DNA from: JAITWN01 sp964388175
Lineage (GTDB): Bacteria > Pseudomonadota > Gammaproteobacteria > SZUA-140
Assembly: GCA_964388175.1 (NCBI GenBank)
Contig: CAYLYS010000087.1
Span: 1-7,707, forward strand
DNA length: 7,707 nt
Direction: 5' to 3'
Each line of letters begins with the position of its first letter. Position 1 is the stretch's first letter. The notes beneath the pieces are model-generated. The model was not told the DNA's origin. It searched no databases and saw only the letters and a list, made by a program, of their open reading frames with translations. Shown here one piece after another: positions 1 to 5,813 of the stretch. Both the position numbers and the translations under genes were made by a program.

Positions 1-146
1 ACCAGACATACCGTTTCGGACGTTTCGTTGGATACCTCATTCCGCGCCGAGGGAACCGTGGCGCGGCTGCCGTCCCGGGAAAGGCGCCCGATACCGTCCG
101 CCGGATCAACCGGCAGGAATGGGCTCAATTCCTTTTGCCTCTTCCA
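1..146. other. Upstream non-coding stretch, no supported gene
   Basis: I see no convincing gene here. A short open frame from position 28 runs through the Fur box and into the sigma factor gene in another frame, and it resembles nothing I know. The only structure noted is a short inverted repeat (GCCGG at 100-104, CCGGC at 110-114, five-base loop) that could extend three more pairs if A115 is bulged. No T-run follows it, so it is not a clear terminator. Confidence 0.5.
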
Positions 147-165
147 AATGATAATAATTTTCATT
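147..165 (+). promoter_or_regulatory. Fur box upstream of the sigma factor gene
   Basis: The core at 149-163 reads TGATAATAATTTTCA. It matches the 7-1-7 Fur consensus TGATAATnATTATCA at 13 of 14 defined positions. The 19-bp segment centred on A156 is palindromic in eight of nine base pairs. It lies about 75 bases before the GTG start of the sigma gene, in an AT-rich island within GC-rich DNA. Iron-loaded Fur would be expected to repress the sigma gene here. I could not assign clear -35 and -10 boxes; TTGCCT at 135-140 is a weak -35 candidate. Confidence 0.85.
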
Positions 166-209
166 AGCATGTATGGCCGTATCCCCGCTTCCGCAGGCGG
201 GCCACACTC

Positions 210-233
210 CCGGAAACCGAACCGGAAACCGAA
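210..233 (+). repeat. Perfect tandem 12-bp repeat in the sigma gene leader
   Basis: CCGGAAACCGAA occurs twice head to tail (210-221 and 222-233), ending six bases before the GTG start codon of the sigma factor gene. It occupies the place where a Shine-Dalgarno sequence would sit, and only weak GGAAA-like matches exist there. A possible hairpin (CCCGC 184-188 with GCGGG 197-201) lies just upstream. Whether the duplication affects translation is unknown. Confidence 0.7.
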
Positions 234-239
234 AGCGCC

Positions 240-743
240 GTGTCGTACCGCGACGAGCTGATCAAGACCTTTACGCTGCATTACGAAGCGCTACGGGCGC
301 GCGTGGAGCATCGCGTGCGCTCGCCCGAGCTGGCTGCCGACATCGTGCAGGACTGCTATCTGCGCATCGCCAGCCACGACCCCGCCGTACGCATCGAAAA
401 CCCGCTCGCCTTCCTGCACCGCGTCATCGCCAATCTCATCATCGACCGCCTGCGCGAACAGAGCCTGCGCGCCCCGCCCGCGGATGCGCCGCCGACGGAA
501 GAGATCGTCGACCAGCAACCGGACAATGAAACGATCCTCGACGGCCGTCAGCGTCTCGCCCTGCTCATGCGTGCGGTGAACGAGCTGCCGCCGAAGTGCA
601 AGATGGTCTTCATTCTGCGGAAATTCCAGCACCTGGAGTATGATGCCATTGCCCGTCGTATGGGTATCAGCAGAAACATGGTGGAAAAGCACCTGCGCAA
701 GGCGCTGCTGCATTGTCAGGCGCGGCTCGCGGATCGCAAGTAG
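240..743 (+). CDS. hasI: FecI-type ECF sigma factor of the heme-uptake locus (HasI-like)
   Basis: This is a 167-residue ECF (extracytoplasmic function) sigma factor, a normal length for the FecI group. It would direct RNA polymerase to heme-uptake promoters once released from its anti-sigma partner. Residues about 10-75 fit sigma region 2, with the stretch AADIVQDCYLRIA and the helix NPLAFLHRVIANLIIDRLR. A Pro/Ala/Glu-rich linker covers about 76-100. Residues about 106-158 fit region 4: NELPPKCKMVFILRKF, then a helix-turn-helix around EYDAIARRMGISRNMVEKHL. The start is GTG at 240; the frame is closed by TAG at 165-167 and has no other usual start codon between. The ribosome-binding site is poor. 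A Fur box lies upstream and a FecR-type gene follows, the standard FecI/FecR order. The name hasI rests on linkage to hasR and hasA; by sequence alone I would say only FecI family. Confidence 0.9.
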   Translation: MSYRDELIKTFTLHYEALRARVEHRVRSPELAADIVQDCYLRIASHDPAVRIENPLAFLHRVIANLIIDRLREQSLRAPPADAPPTEEIVDQQPDNETILDGRQRLALLMRAVNELPPKCKMVFILRKFQHLEYDAIARRMGISRNMVEKHLRKALLHCQARLADRK

Positions 744-746
744 GCG

Positions 747-775
747 ACATCCTGTTTTTCAATGCTGATCCGTCA
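747..775 (+). promoter_or_regulatory. Bipartite repeat copy 1, candidate HasI-dependent promoter before the anti-sigma gene
   Basis: The segment starts with ACATCCTGTTTT (747-758) and ends with CTGATCCGTCA (765-775), with six bases between. The same two blocks, at exactly the same spacing, recur at 1852-1880 before hasR; only the six central bases differ. Conserved outer blocks with a non-conserved spacer of fixed length are what a pair of -35 and -10 elements gives. The distance from TCCTGT to CGTCA is about 15-16 bases, right for an ECF sigma promoter. The copy lies just after the sigma gene stop. It would let the anti-sigma gene be switched on by the sigma factor itself, as I recall being reported for hasS of Serratia. 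The assignment is inferred. Confidence 0.6.
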
Positions 776-797
776 TATTCCCGGGATGATCATATCG

Positions 798-1790
798 ATG
801 ACAAGCGAGGAAACGCAGGAAACGGCCGCACACTGGGTGATCCGTCTCGGCGGCAATTGCTCCGAAGCCGAACGCCGGGCCTTCAGGCAATGGCTGGCCG
901 CCGATCCGGCGCATCGCGCCGCCTATGACGAAGCCAGCGCGCTGTGGCACGAGCTCGATGCCGTGGTGGCGACGCTCGCCCGCAGCGATACCCGGCCGCT
1001 GCCTCCGCCCGCCGTCATCGCCCTCGATGGGCATGCGCCGCCCGCATCGCTGCCGGCACGCGCGGTCTCCTACCGCTGGCAAGGCATCGGCACGCTCGCC
1101 GCCGCCGTGCTGCTGGCGATCACGCTGCTCGCCGGCCCCGAGATCAATGTCTGGCTGCGCGCCGATCTGCGCACGCCGGTCGGCGCGCAGCTCACACAAC
1201 AGCTCGAAGACGGCAGCGTAATCCAGCTCAACACCGACAGCGCGATCGCACTGCGCTACACCCGCGAGGCGCGCGCCATCGATCTGCTGCGCGGCGAAGC
1301 CGCCTTCGAAGTTGCCCACGATCCCGAACGTCCCTTTATCGTGCGCACACGCGAGGGCAGCGCCACCGCGCTCGGCACGGTATTCCAGGTGCGCGCCGAC
1401 GAGGCGCGCGAACGCGTCACTGTGACCGTCACCGAGGGCAGCGTGCGCGTGCAGACGCCGCAGACCTCGGTCGATCTCACCGCCGGCGAACAGGCCAGCT
1501 ACCAGAGCGATGGCCTGATCGGCGTCGTGCTCGCCATCGACGACCGCGCCGCCAGCGCCTGGCGGCGCGGCTACATCAGCTTCATCGATCAGCCGCTCGA
1601 AGAAGTCATCCACGAACTCAACCGCTATGCGCGCGGCCATATCGCCCTCACCGACGACAGCCTGCGCGCACAGCCGGTCAGCGGCACCTTCGAGATTTCC
1701 CACGCACAGGCTGCCGTCACCGCCCTGGAAAACAACTTCGATCTGCGCGCGCGCCGTTACGGCGGCTACCTCACCCTGATCGGGCGCTGA
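798..1790 (+). CDS. hasS: FecR-type transmembrane anti-sigma factor/signal transducer (HasS-like)
   Basis: This inner-membrane protein would hold the sigma factor inactive and relay the signal from the receptor. From the chosen start it has 330 residues. Residues about 9-55 form the cytosolic FecR N-terminal (DUF4880-like) domain, with TAAHWVIRL and the hallmark FRQWLAADPAHRAAYDEA. A single membrane segment lies at about 95-113 (GTLAAAVLLAITLLAG). The periplasmic FecR domain spans about 124-220, with GAQLTQQLEDGSVIQLNTDS and LLRGEAAFEV. The C-terminal STN-like domain is at about 263-328. A Gly-Thr pair in ALGTVFQV (about 193-194) sits where FoxR-type homologues cleave themselves. ATG 762 is also in frame, but it falls in the variable spacer of the candidate promoter at 747-775 and lacks a ribosome-binding site. 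ATG 786 and ATG 798 remain; 798 has GGGA at 783-786 and gives the usual N-terminus. The stop is firm, the start moderate. Confidence 0.9.
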   Translation: MTSEETQETAAHWVIRLGGNCSEAERRAFRQWLAADPAHRAAYDEASALWHELDAVVATLARSDTRPLPPPAVIALDGHAPPASLPARAVSYRWQGIGTLAAAVLLAITLLAGPEINVWLRADLRTPVGAQLTQQLEDGSVIQLNTDSAIALRYTREARAIDLLRGEAAFEVAHDPERPFIVRTREGSATALGTVFQVRADEARERVTVTVTEGSVRVQTPQTSVDLTAGEQASYQSDGLIGVVLAIDDRAASAWRRGYISFIDQPLEEVIHELNRYARGHIALTDDSLRAQPVSGTFEISHAQAAVTALENNFDLRARRYGGYLTLIGR

Positions 1791-1851
1791 AGCCCGCCTC
1801 CCTGCCCGCGTCCTCTGCGCGGCAAAAAATTCGTACTTCCCCTCGCCGTGA

Positions 1852-1880
1852 ACATCCTGTTTTCGCCGCCTGATCCGTCA
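1852..1880 (+). promoter_or_regulatory. Bipartite repeat copy 2, candidate HasI-dependent promoter of hasR
   Basis: ACATCCTGTTTT (1852-1863) and CTGATCCGTCA (1870-1880) repeat the element at 747-775 with the same six-base spacing and 23 of 29 bases identical. The flanking DNA does not match, so this is not a longer duplication. The element ends 47 bases before the hasR start, leaving room for a leader that contains a Fur-like site. I found no third copy before the sigma gene or before hasA. This suggests that only the anti-sigma gene and the receptor operon are direct targets in this window. Confidence 0.6.
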
Positions 1881-1893
1881 ATCCTGATGAAAA

Positions 1894-1908
1894 CGAGAAT
1901 TATTCATA
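1894..1908 (+). promoter_or_regulatory. Weak Fur-like site in the hasR leader
   Basis: CGAGAATTATTCATA lies 19 bases before the hasR start. Around its centre, GAATTATTC is a perfect 4-1-4 palindrome. It agrees with the Fur 7-1-7 consensus at about 9 of 14 positions, much less than the site at 147-165. It would sit at or just after the start of a transcript from the element at 1852-1880, so Fur bound here could block it. It is a candidate only. Confidence 0.35.
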
Positions 1909-1927
1909 TCAGCGAGGATCGACGTTC

Positions 1928-4591
1928 ATGCTTCCTGCGGGATGCTTTTCCCGGCCGGATTATCGCAGTGCACTGCTCATCCTGCTGAGCCTGCTGTTCG
2001 CGCTGCCCATGTCCGTCCTTGCGTCCGCACCCGCGACGCCGTTACGCGGCTTCGACATTCCCGCCGGTCCTCTCGCCCAGGTGCTGAACCGTTTCGCCGA
2101 GCAGAGCGGCCTGGTGCTGGTCTACCCTGCCGAACTGACGCTGCGCCAGGAGAGCGGCGGCCTGCAGGGCAACTACACGCCGCTGGAAGCGCTGCGCCTG
2201 CTGCTCGACGGTACCGGCATCGAAGCCAGGGAAAGCCGCGGCGGCAGCGTGACGCTGCGTGCCGCTTCCAATCGCGTGTCCAGCATTCTTACCGTCGACG
2301 AGGAATCGAGCGAACCTGATAAGGCAGTGCTCGCGCCGATCACCGTGCATGCCGATGCGATCGACGATGAATACGCCCAGCCGCGCGCCGTCAGCCTGAT
2401 CACGCGCGAGGATATCGACCGCACCGGCGCGCGCCATGCCTCGGAAATCCTGCAGGCGATACCCGGCGTTTTCACCGTCACCAACGAGCAGAATCCCGGC
2501 GTTTCGGTGAACGTCCGCGGCCTCAAGGACTTCGGCCGCGTCAACATGAACATCGACGGCATGCGCCAGAACTACCAGCGCAGCGGCCATCAGCAGCGCA
2601 ACGGGGAGATGTTCTTCGATCCGGAGTTCCTGTCCAGCGTAGAGGTCGTGAAGGGGCCGAATGCGGGCATCGGCGGAGCCGGGGTCACCGGCGGCGTTGC
2701 CAGCTTCCGCACCCTGCAAGTGGAGGACATCCTGGAGCCGGGCGCAGACCTGGGCGCGCGGCTTCGCGCTTCCACCGGAATCGGCAAGTGGGCCAATGGC
2801 AGCGAACCGTCCGGCAGTGTCGCCGTGGCCAAGCGGGGAGAATCACTGGATCTGCTGCTGGCATACAGCCAGAAGAACGCCGGGGAATACGAGCCGGGCA
2901 CCAGGGGCGTGGCATTCAACATCCCCCTCAACACGATTCCTCTCAACGTCATCAGCCTCACCGACCAGGATCAGGCATCACTGATGCTGAAGGGGCGCTG
3001 GAAATTCGCACCGGAGCAGAGCCTGCAACTGACCGCTCTGGGTACGCGGGCAGAGTACGCCGAATCGTCCATGCAGGATCTGGACGGCGCCTACCGGCAG
3101 TTCATCATGTGCACACCCCTGCCGCCACCCGGCGATCCGCTGCACAACGAGTGCGTGGAGTTCGGCAGCAGCGCCTTCGACCCCGATCAGGTCTATCCCC
3201 TCTCCAGCTACAGCCAAGTCACCTCCTCCAGCTACGGCCTGGACTATGCCTGGATGCCGACGGACAAGTCATGGATAGATCTCACCAGCAAGCTGTACTA
3301 CGTCACCACCGACAACGAAAGCCGTACCGTCAGCGATACCACCAGCGTGTTCATCACGCAGACCGATACCGTCGGCGCCTGGGCGGCCAACAAGGCTCGG
3401 TTCACGCTGACGGAAAACCTGCGTCTGGAGTGGGATCTCGGCATCGAAGCATTCCTCGATCGGAACCGACCCGATGCCAATTCCACTTCCCTCAGCAACG
3501 ATCAACTGGACGACGTCAACCGCACCACTCCCGAAGGCAACCGTCTGTTAGCCGGCGCATATACCAGCTTTGTATTGGCCTATCGTTCCTGGCTGGAAAT
3601 CCGCCCCGGTCTGCGCTACGACACCTACCGCCTGTGGGGCAACACCGGCTTCGCCGCCTTCGATAGCAACGCCGGACGGCCATTGCCGCAGTATGCCGAT
3701 ATCAATGTCGATCGCCGCGAAGCGAAGCTGCTGCCCACGCTCGGCATCACCCTCACGCCACTGCCCTCCCTGCAGCTATTTGCCAATGCCGGCCTCGGCT
3801 GGCGGCCGCCGGCCATCACGGAAACGCTGATCGCGGGCAATACGCCGGGGCATTTGCTGCCACTCGACTACTATCCCAACTGGCTGCTCGAACCCGAGGA
3901 AACCCTCAGCCTGGAGGCCGGCGTCAACATCCGCCTGGACGAGCTGCTGCTGAAGAACGATGCCCTGCGCATCAAGGCCGCCTGGTTCGAAAACGAAACG
4001 GAAAACTACGTCTTCTTCGCCAATACGGTCGCCCTGCCCGGTCAGACCGGACCTGGTCTGTTCAACAACATGTTTGCCAACAGCGTGGATCCGGTGACTT
4101 TCCGAGGAATGGAACTGGATATCCACTATGACGCCGGCGTCTGGTTTCTCGACATCAATGCCACACGGATAGAACGCGACGCCACCTTCCGCCGCCTGGT
4201 GTTTCCTGTCGGTGGCGCCAGCGGTCCGCTGGCCGGGATTCTCAATGCAGCCGTCATGGAGAGCGCCAGCCTTTATACCCCGGAACCACCCGAATACAAC
4301 GGCCAGTTCACCCTGGGATTGCGCCTGCTTCAGCGCAAGCTGACGCTGAGCGGAACCCTGCGCTGCGCCTCGGCCAGCAGCGGCCCCATGGAGCATGAAG
4401 CCGAAGACTATCAGAACGACTTCTGCGCGATCGACGCCTATGGCGACTATCGCCTGGCGAACTGGTTATCCATGGGCTTCAACCTCAGGAACATCACCGA
4501 TCGTCGCTACGCCCAGGTCATGGCGGACGCCTATGTGCGCACTTATGCGCCGGGCCGCACGCTGACCGCCTTCATGGAGCTGCGATTCTGA
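1928..4591 (+). CDS. hasR: TonB-dependent outer-membrane heme/hemophore receptor with signalling domain (HasR)
   Basis: This 887-residue receptor would take heme from HasA (or free heme), import it with TonB energy, and signal to the anti-sigma factor; the length is close to the roughly 900 residues of known HasR. A signal peptide covers about 1-35, with hydrophobic core ALLILLSLLFALPMSVLA. A STN signalling domain lies at about 40-110 (GFDIPAGPLAQVLNRFAEQSG). The TonB box candidate is VLAPITV at 134-140. The plug spans about 150-262 (VNVRGLKDFGRVNMNIDG, VEVVKGPNAG), and the barrel runs to the end, closing with a C-terminal Phe. His221, in SGHQQRNG on the plug, and His642, between WRPP (625-628) and YPNWLLEPE (649-657), sit where HasR uses two histidines to bind heme. 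The last two motifs are variants of the FRAP and NPNL motifs of heme receptors. GAGG at 1914-1917 is a fair ribosome-binding site. The stop TGA overlaps an unrelated ATG; the gap to hasA is 172 bases. Confidence 0.93.
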   Translation: MLPAGCFSRPDYRSALLILLSLLFALPMSVLASAPATPLRGFDIPAGPLAQVLNRFAEQSGLVLVYPAELTLRQESGGLQGNYTPLEALRLLLDGTGIEARESRGGSVTLRAASNRVSSILTVDEESSEPDKAVLAPITVHADAIDDEYAQPRAVSLITREDIDRTGARHASEILQAIPGVFTVTNEQNPGVSVNVRGLKDFGRVNMNIDGMRQNYQRSGHQQRNGEMFFDPEFLSSVEVVKGPNAGIGGAGVTGGVASFRTLQVEDILEPGADLGARLRASTGIGKWANGSEPSGSVAVAKRGESLDLLLAYSQKNAGEYEPGTRGVAFNIPLNTIPLNVISLTDQDQASLMLKGRWKFAPEQSLQLTALGTRAEYAESSMQDLDGAYRQFIMCTPLPPPGDPLHNECVEFGSSAFDPDQVYPLSSYSQVTSSSYGLDYAWMPTDKSWIDLTSKLYYVTTDNESRTVSDTTSVFITQTDTVGAWAANKARFTLTENLRLEWDLGIEAFLDRNRPDANSTSLSNDQLDDVNRTTPEGNRLLAGAYTSFVLAYRSWLEIRPGLRYDTYRLWGNTGFAAFDSNAGRPLPQYADINVDRREAKLLPTLGITLTPLPSLQLFANAGLGWRPPAITETLIAGNTPGHLLPLDYYPNWLLEPEETLSLEAGVNIRLDELLLKNDALRIKAAWFENETENYVFFANTVALPGQTGPGLFNNMFANSVDPVTFRGMELDIHYDAGVWFLDINATRIERDATFRRLVFPVGGASGPLAGILNAAVMESASLYTPEPPEYNGQFTLGLRLLQRKLTLSGTLRCASASSGPMEHEAEDYQNDFCAIDAYGDYRLANWLSMGFNLRNITDRRYAQVMADAYVRTYAPGRTLTAFMELRF

Positions 4592-4763
4592 TGACCGAGC
4601 ATGTGCAACGGAGGAACACCTTCCGCCCAGGGCCGGACGGAAAATTCCACGGGAAATCCCGGTGCCGTTGCCACGCCTGTTCCGCTTTTCCTGTGCGGGA
4701 CAGCAAACCCCGGCAACCGATTGAAAGGTCGCCTTACTCTACTAGCCTTAAAGGAGATGTGAA
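4592..4763 (+). other. hasR-hasA intergenic leader with fold potential
   Basis: This 172-base gap between two genes that should be expressed together contains several complementary segments. TTCCG (4621-4625) can pair with CGGAA (4638-4642), GGG with CCC across AAAT at 4651-4660, and GTTGCC (4667-4672) with GGCAAC (4712-4717). The region ends in a strong Shine-Dalgarno, AAGGAG at 4751-4756, seven bases before the hasA ATG. No copy of the bipartite promoter element or a Fur box is present. TTGAAA at 4721-4726 resembles a -35 box, but no -10 at good spacing follows. The segment may set the hemophore-to-receptor ratio through folding or processing of the transcript. This is inferred. Confidence 0.35.
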
Positions 4764-5735
4764 ATGGCTATAGAAATTGATTATGGTTCCGCGTATGTGA
4801 GAAGCAACGGCCTCAAGGACTATCTTGCTCTTTACGAACTGACCTTCTCGCAGCCGAGTCATCCGACGAGTGAACAGGGTTTCAGCACGATAGACGGAAC
4901 CGGTTACAGCGCGGTCGTGGGCGGCGTAACGCAGAACTACAGCGCCACTTACTCCGACTTCCAGTACGCCGGCTCGACCACCGGCCTGGATGGAAGCGGC
5001 AACCCGTATGTCTCGGCCTTCATCGCCCAGGCGGACCAGAGCGGCAGCATCGGTAAGCTGGTCTACACCCTGTTCAACCTGCCGACGCATACGCTGTTCG
5101 GCGATCTGAACGTCGTCGAGTTGGGTGAGAGCCTGGGCAAAAACTATCCTGATCCGGTGAACAAACCCACCGAGTTCTTCTACGAACTCGGCACCACCCA
5201 CGTCACTATCAGCAATCTCACCAGCGTACTGAACGAGGGCGTCACCGGCTCCCCGGCGGTGCCGATTGACTGGCGTACTGGCAGCTCACCCTACGATCCG
5301 TATGACATCAGCAACAATGACGTACATAACGTCGTTTACCCGCTGATGGCCGGCCACGGAGGCAACGGCAGCACTTCAGGGTTGCAGCACTACTTCAATC
5401 TCTATGGTGTCGTATACAACGGAGCTGCTTCGACCAATGAAGTATTCGACAGCTTCAATGGCAACGACACGTTCAACCTCAACACCGGCAACAACGTCGT
5501 GAATTTCTATCATAGCGGTGGCGCCTACTTCGGCAACGACGTCGTGAACGGCTTCAACAGCGGTGATTTGCTGAGGTTTGAGAATGACATCTTCGCCACT
5601 GACGGTGCCGTCATTTCTGCGACAAGCTATAACCCGTTCACGCAGGTTTCCGTTACTACTGTCGGTGCTCATACCGTCACACTGAACGGGCTGACCAGCG
5701 CGTTGACCACTTCAAATGTGGATGTTTTCGCATAA
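4764..5735 (+). CDS. hasA: Extended HasA-type hemophore with serralysin-like C-terminal secretion domain
   Basis: This is a secreted heme-scavenging protein of 323 residues. Residues 1-~217 are a HasA domain. The opening (IDYGSAYVRSNGLKDYL) parallels Serratia HasA. The motif LVYTLFNLPTHTLFGDL (99-115) closely matches its Tyr75-His83 segment, giving Tyr101 as the proximal heme ligand and His109 as its hydrogen-bonding partner. His33, in FSQPSHPTS, aligns with the distal ligand His32, and VHNVVYPLMAG (187-197) matches VHQVVYGLMSG. There is no N-terminal signal peptide, as expected for type I secretion. Residues ~222-323 are extra: GNDTFNLNTG, then FGNDVVNGFNSGDLLRFEN, and the end NVDVFA. They resemble the C-terminal domain of serralysin/RTX proteins rather than the short HasA tail. 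Classical HasA has about 190-205 residues. The start ATG follows AAGGAG by seven bases. The HasA call is firm; the tail assignment is good but based on reading only. Confidence 0.93.
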   Translation: MAIEIDYGSAYVRSNGLKDYLALYELTFSQPSHPTSEQGFSTIDGTGYSAVVGGVTQNYSATYSDFQYAGSTTGLDGSGNPYVSAFIAQADQSGSIGKLVYTLFNLPTHTLFGDLNVVELGESLGKNYPDPVNKPTEFFYELGTTHVTISNLTSVLNEGVTGSPAVPIDWRTGSSPYDPYDISNNDVHNVVYPLMAGHGGNGSTSGLQHYFNLYGVVYNGAASTNEVFDSFNGNDTFNLNTGNNVVNFYHSGGAYFGNDVVNGFNSGDLLRFENDIFATDGAVISATSYNPFTQVSVTTVGAHTVTLNGLTSALTTSNVDVFA

Positions 5736-5756
5736 GTAGTTTTAGGCAGTGAACCA

Positions 5757-5785
5757 GGTCGGGCGGGCAACCGCCCGGCCTCTTT
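5757..5785 (+). terminator. Rho-independent-type hairpin after hasA
   Basis: GGTCGGGCGG (5757-5766) pairs fully with CCGCCCGGCC (5771-5780), including one G-T pair, across a GCAA tetraloop. TCTTT follows. The stem is very strong but the T-run is short, so termination may be partial. It starts 21 bases after the hasA stop and ends 28 bases before the next gene. It would end or reduce transcription leaving the heme operon, or protect the 3' end of the hasA message. Confidence 0.8.
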
Positions 5786-5813
5786 CAAGGTCAAGCACTC
5801 ATACAAGGTAAGC

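Noticed and set aside
97..118. Inverted repeat considered as the terminator of an upstream gene
   Set aside because: The stem is short or needs a bulge, and no T-rich run follows directly.
759..1703. Long minus-strand open frame opposite the anti-sigma gene
   Set aside because: It mirrors a strongly recognisable FecR coding sequence in high-GC DNA, where long antisense frames arise by chance; the translation is low-complexity Ala/Gly/Arg-rich.
1811..1836. Hairpin CCGCG/CGCGG followed by CAAAAAA after the anti-sigma gene, considered as a terminator
   Set aside because: The run after the stem is A, not T, on the coding strand; on the other strand the T-run precedes the stem, so neither direction gives an intrinsic terminator.
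944..1873. Long plus-strand frame overlapping the anti-sigma gene
   Set aside because: The translation is Arg/Ala/His/Pro-rich without a recognisable domain and is a frame shadow of the FecR gene.
2788..3666. 292-residue plus-strand frame within hasR
   Set aside because: It lies wholly inside a well-supported receptor gene and has Gln/Arg/His-rich shadow composition.
4591..4773. 60-residue open frame starting in an ATGA overlap with the hasR stop
   Set aside because: It has no ribosome-binding site of its own beyond the hasR end, runs into the hasA start in another frame, is Arg/Cys/Pro-rich in a way typical of chance frames, and resembles no known family.
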